Shown: one piece after another, positions 5,868 through 5,913 of the stretch
Layout: every line of letters begins with the position of its first letter
How positions within the stretch are numbered: the first letter of the stretch is position 1
NCBI GenBank assembly: GCA_913061335.1
Contig: CAJXTP010000185.1
Location: 1-5,913 of the forward strand
DNA from: an uncultured Loktanella sp.
Lineage (GTDB): Bacteria; Pseudomonadota; Alphaproteobacteria; Rhodobacterales; Rhodobacteraceae
DNA: 5,913 nucleotides
Reading direction: 5' to 3'
The notes under the pieces: model-generated
Database searches by the model: none
The model's input: the letters and a program-made list of their open reading frames with translations, nothing else
Told to the model about the DNA's origin: nothing
Position numbers and translations under genes: made by a program

Positions 5868-5913
5868 CTGTCTCTTATACACATCTCCGAGCCCACGAGA
5901 CCTCTCTACATCT
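5868..5913 (+). other. Illumina Nextera i7 adapter and index left on the contig end (not genomic)
   Basis: CTGTCTCTTATACACATCT (5868-5886) is the 19-bp Tn5 mosaic end used in Nextera libraries. It is followed by CCGAGCCCACGAGAC (5887-5901), the Nextera read-2 adapter arm, then an 8-base block CTCTCTAC (5902-5909), which matches what I recall as Nextera i7 index N707, and ATCT (5910-5913), the start of the flow-cell P7 segment. The whole tail is therefore sequencing read-through. Translated on the minus strand it yields the well-known artefact peptides MYKRQ (in the soxB frame) and MCIRDR (in another frame). It should be trimmed at 5867 and not annotated as a transposon end. Confidence 0.98.

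Noticed and set aside
5868..5886. Tn5 mosaic end, which could be read as a transposon terminus
   Set aside because: It is followed immediately by the synthetic Nextera arm and index, and no transposase or Tn5 sequence is present. It is library adapter.
5597..5896. Minus-strand ORF beginning MGSEMCIRDRGG
   Set aside because: It starts inside adapter sequence and runs out of frame through soxB; MCIRDR is a known adapter translation artefact.

Overview
The window is a short contig, most likely from a marine alphaproteobacterium of the Rhodobacterales (roseobacter group). This rests on the gene order, the style of the proteins and the moderately high GC; no taxonomic marker is present. Nearly all of it is one minus-strand block encoding heterotetrameric sarcosine oxidase (TSOX) in the order soxB-soxD-soxA-soxG, followed by an iron-type superoxide dismutase gene (sodB). 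Both ends are incomplete. sodB runs off the left edge after 136 codons. The soxB start is missing at the right edge, where the last 46 bases (5868-5913) are not genomic DNA but an Illumina Nextera library adapter with its index.

Layout, reading down the minus strand from the right: adapter (5868-5913); soxB lacking about 20 N-terminal codons (4674-5867); a 298-bp gap that carries a small plus-strand gene for a 63-aa single-span membrane protein (4486-4677); soxD (4046-4375); soxA (1038-4049); soxG (482-1045); a 73-bp spacer with a plausible sodB promoter; and sodB (1-408, partial). soxD/soxA share an ATGA overlap and soxA/soxG overlap by 8 bp. Both downstream starts have the same GGGGAG ribosome binding site 7 nt ahead, so D-A-G looks translationally coupled. 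soxB is set apart from them.

Together SoxBDAG oxidatively demethylate sarcosine, giving glycine and H2O2 and passing the methyl carbon to tetrahydrofolate as 5,10-methylene-THF. This is the last step of glycine betaine/choline demethylation, common in marine roseobacters. SodB removes superoxide and also yields H2O2, so the neighbourhood has an oxidative theme, but sodB probably has its own promoter.

The unexpected part is the soxB-soxD gap (4376-4673). It holds an opposite-strand small membrane gene whose stop codon overlaps the soxB stop. The 110-bp divergent region before soxD holds an 11-bp tandem repeat, a perfect ACACCA/TGGTGT inverted repeat and two further small palindromes. This suggests an extra control point inside the sox operon. 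I see no evidence of a wholly new enzymatic system here.
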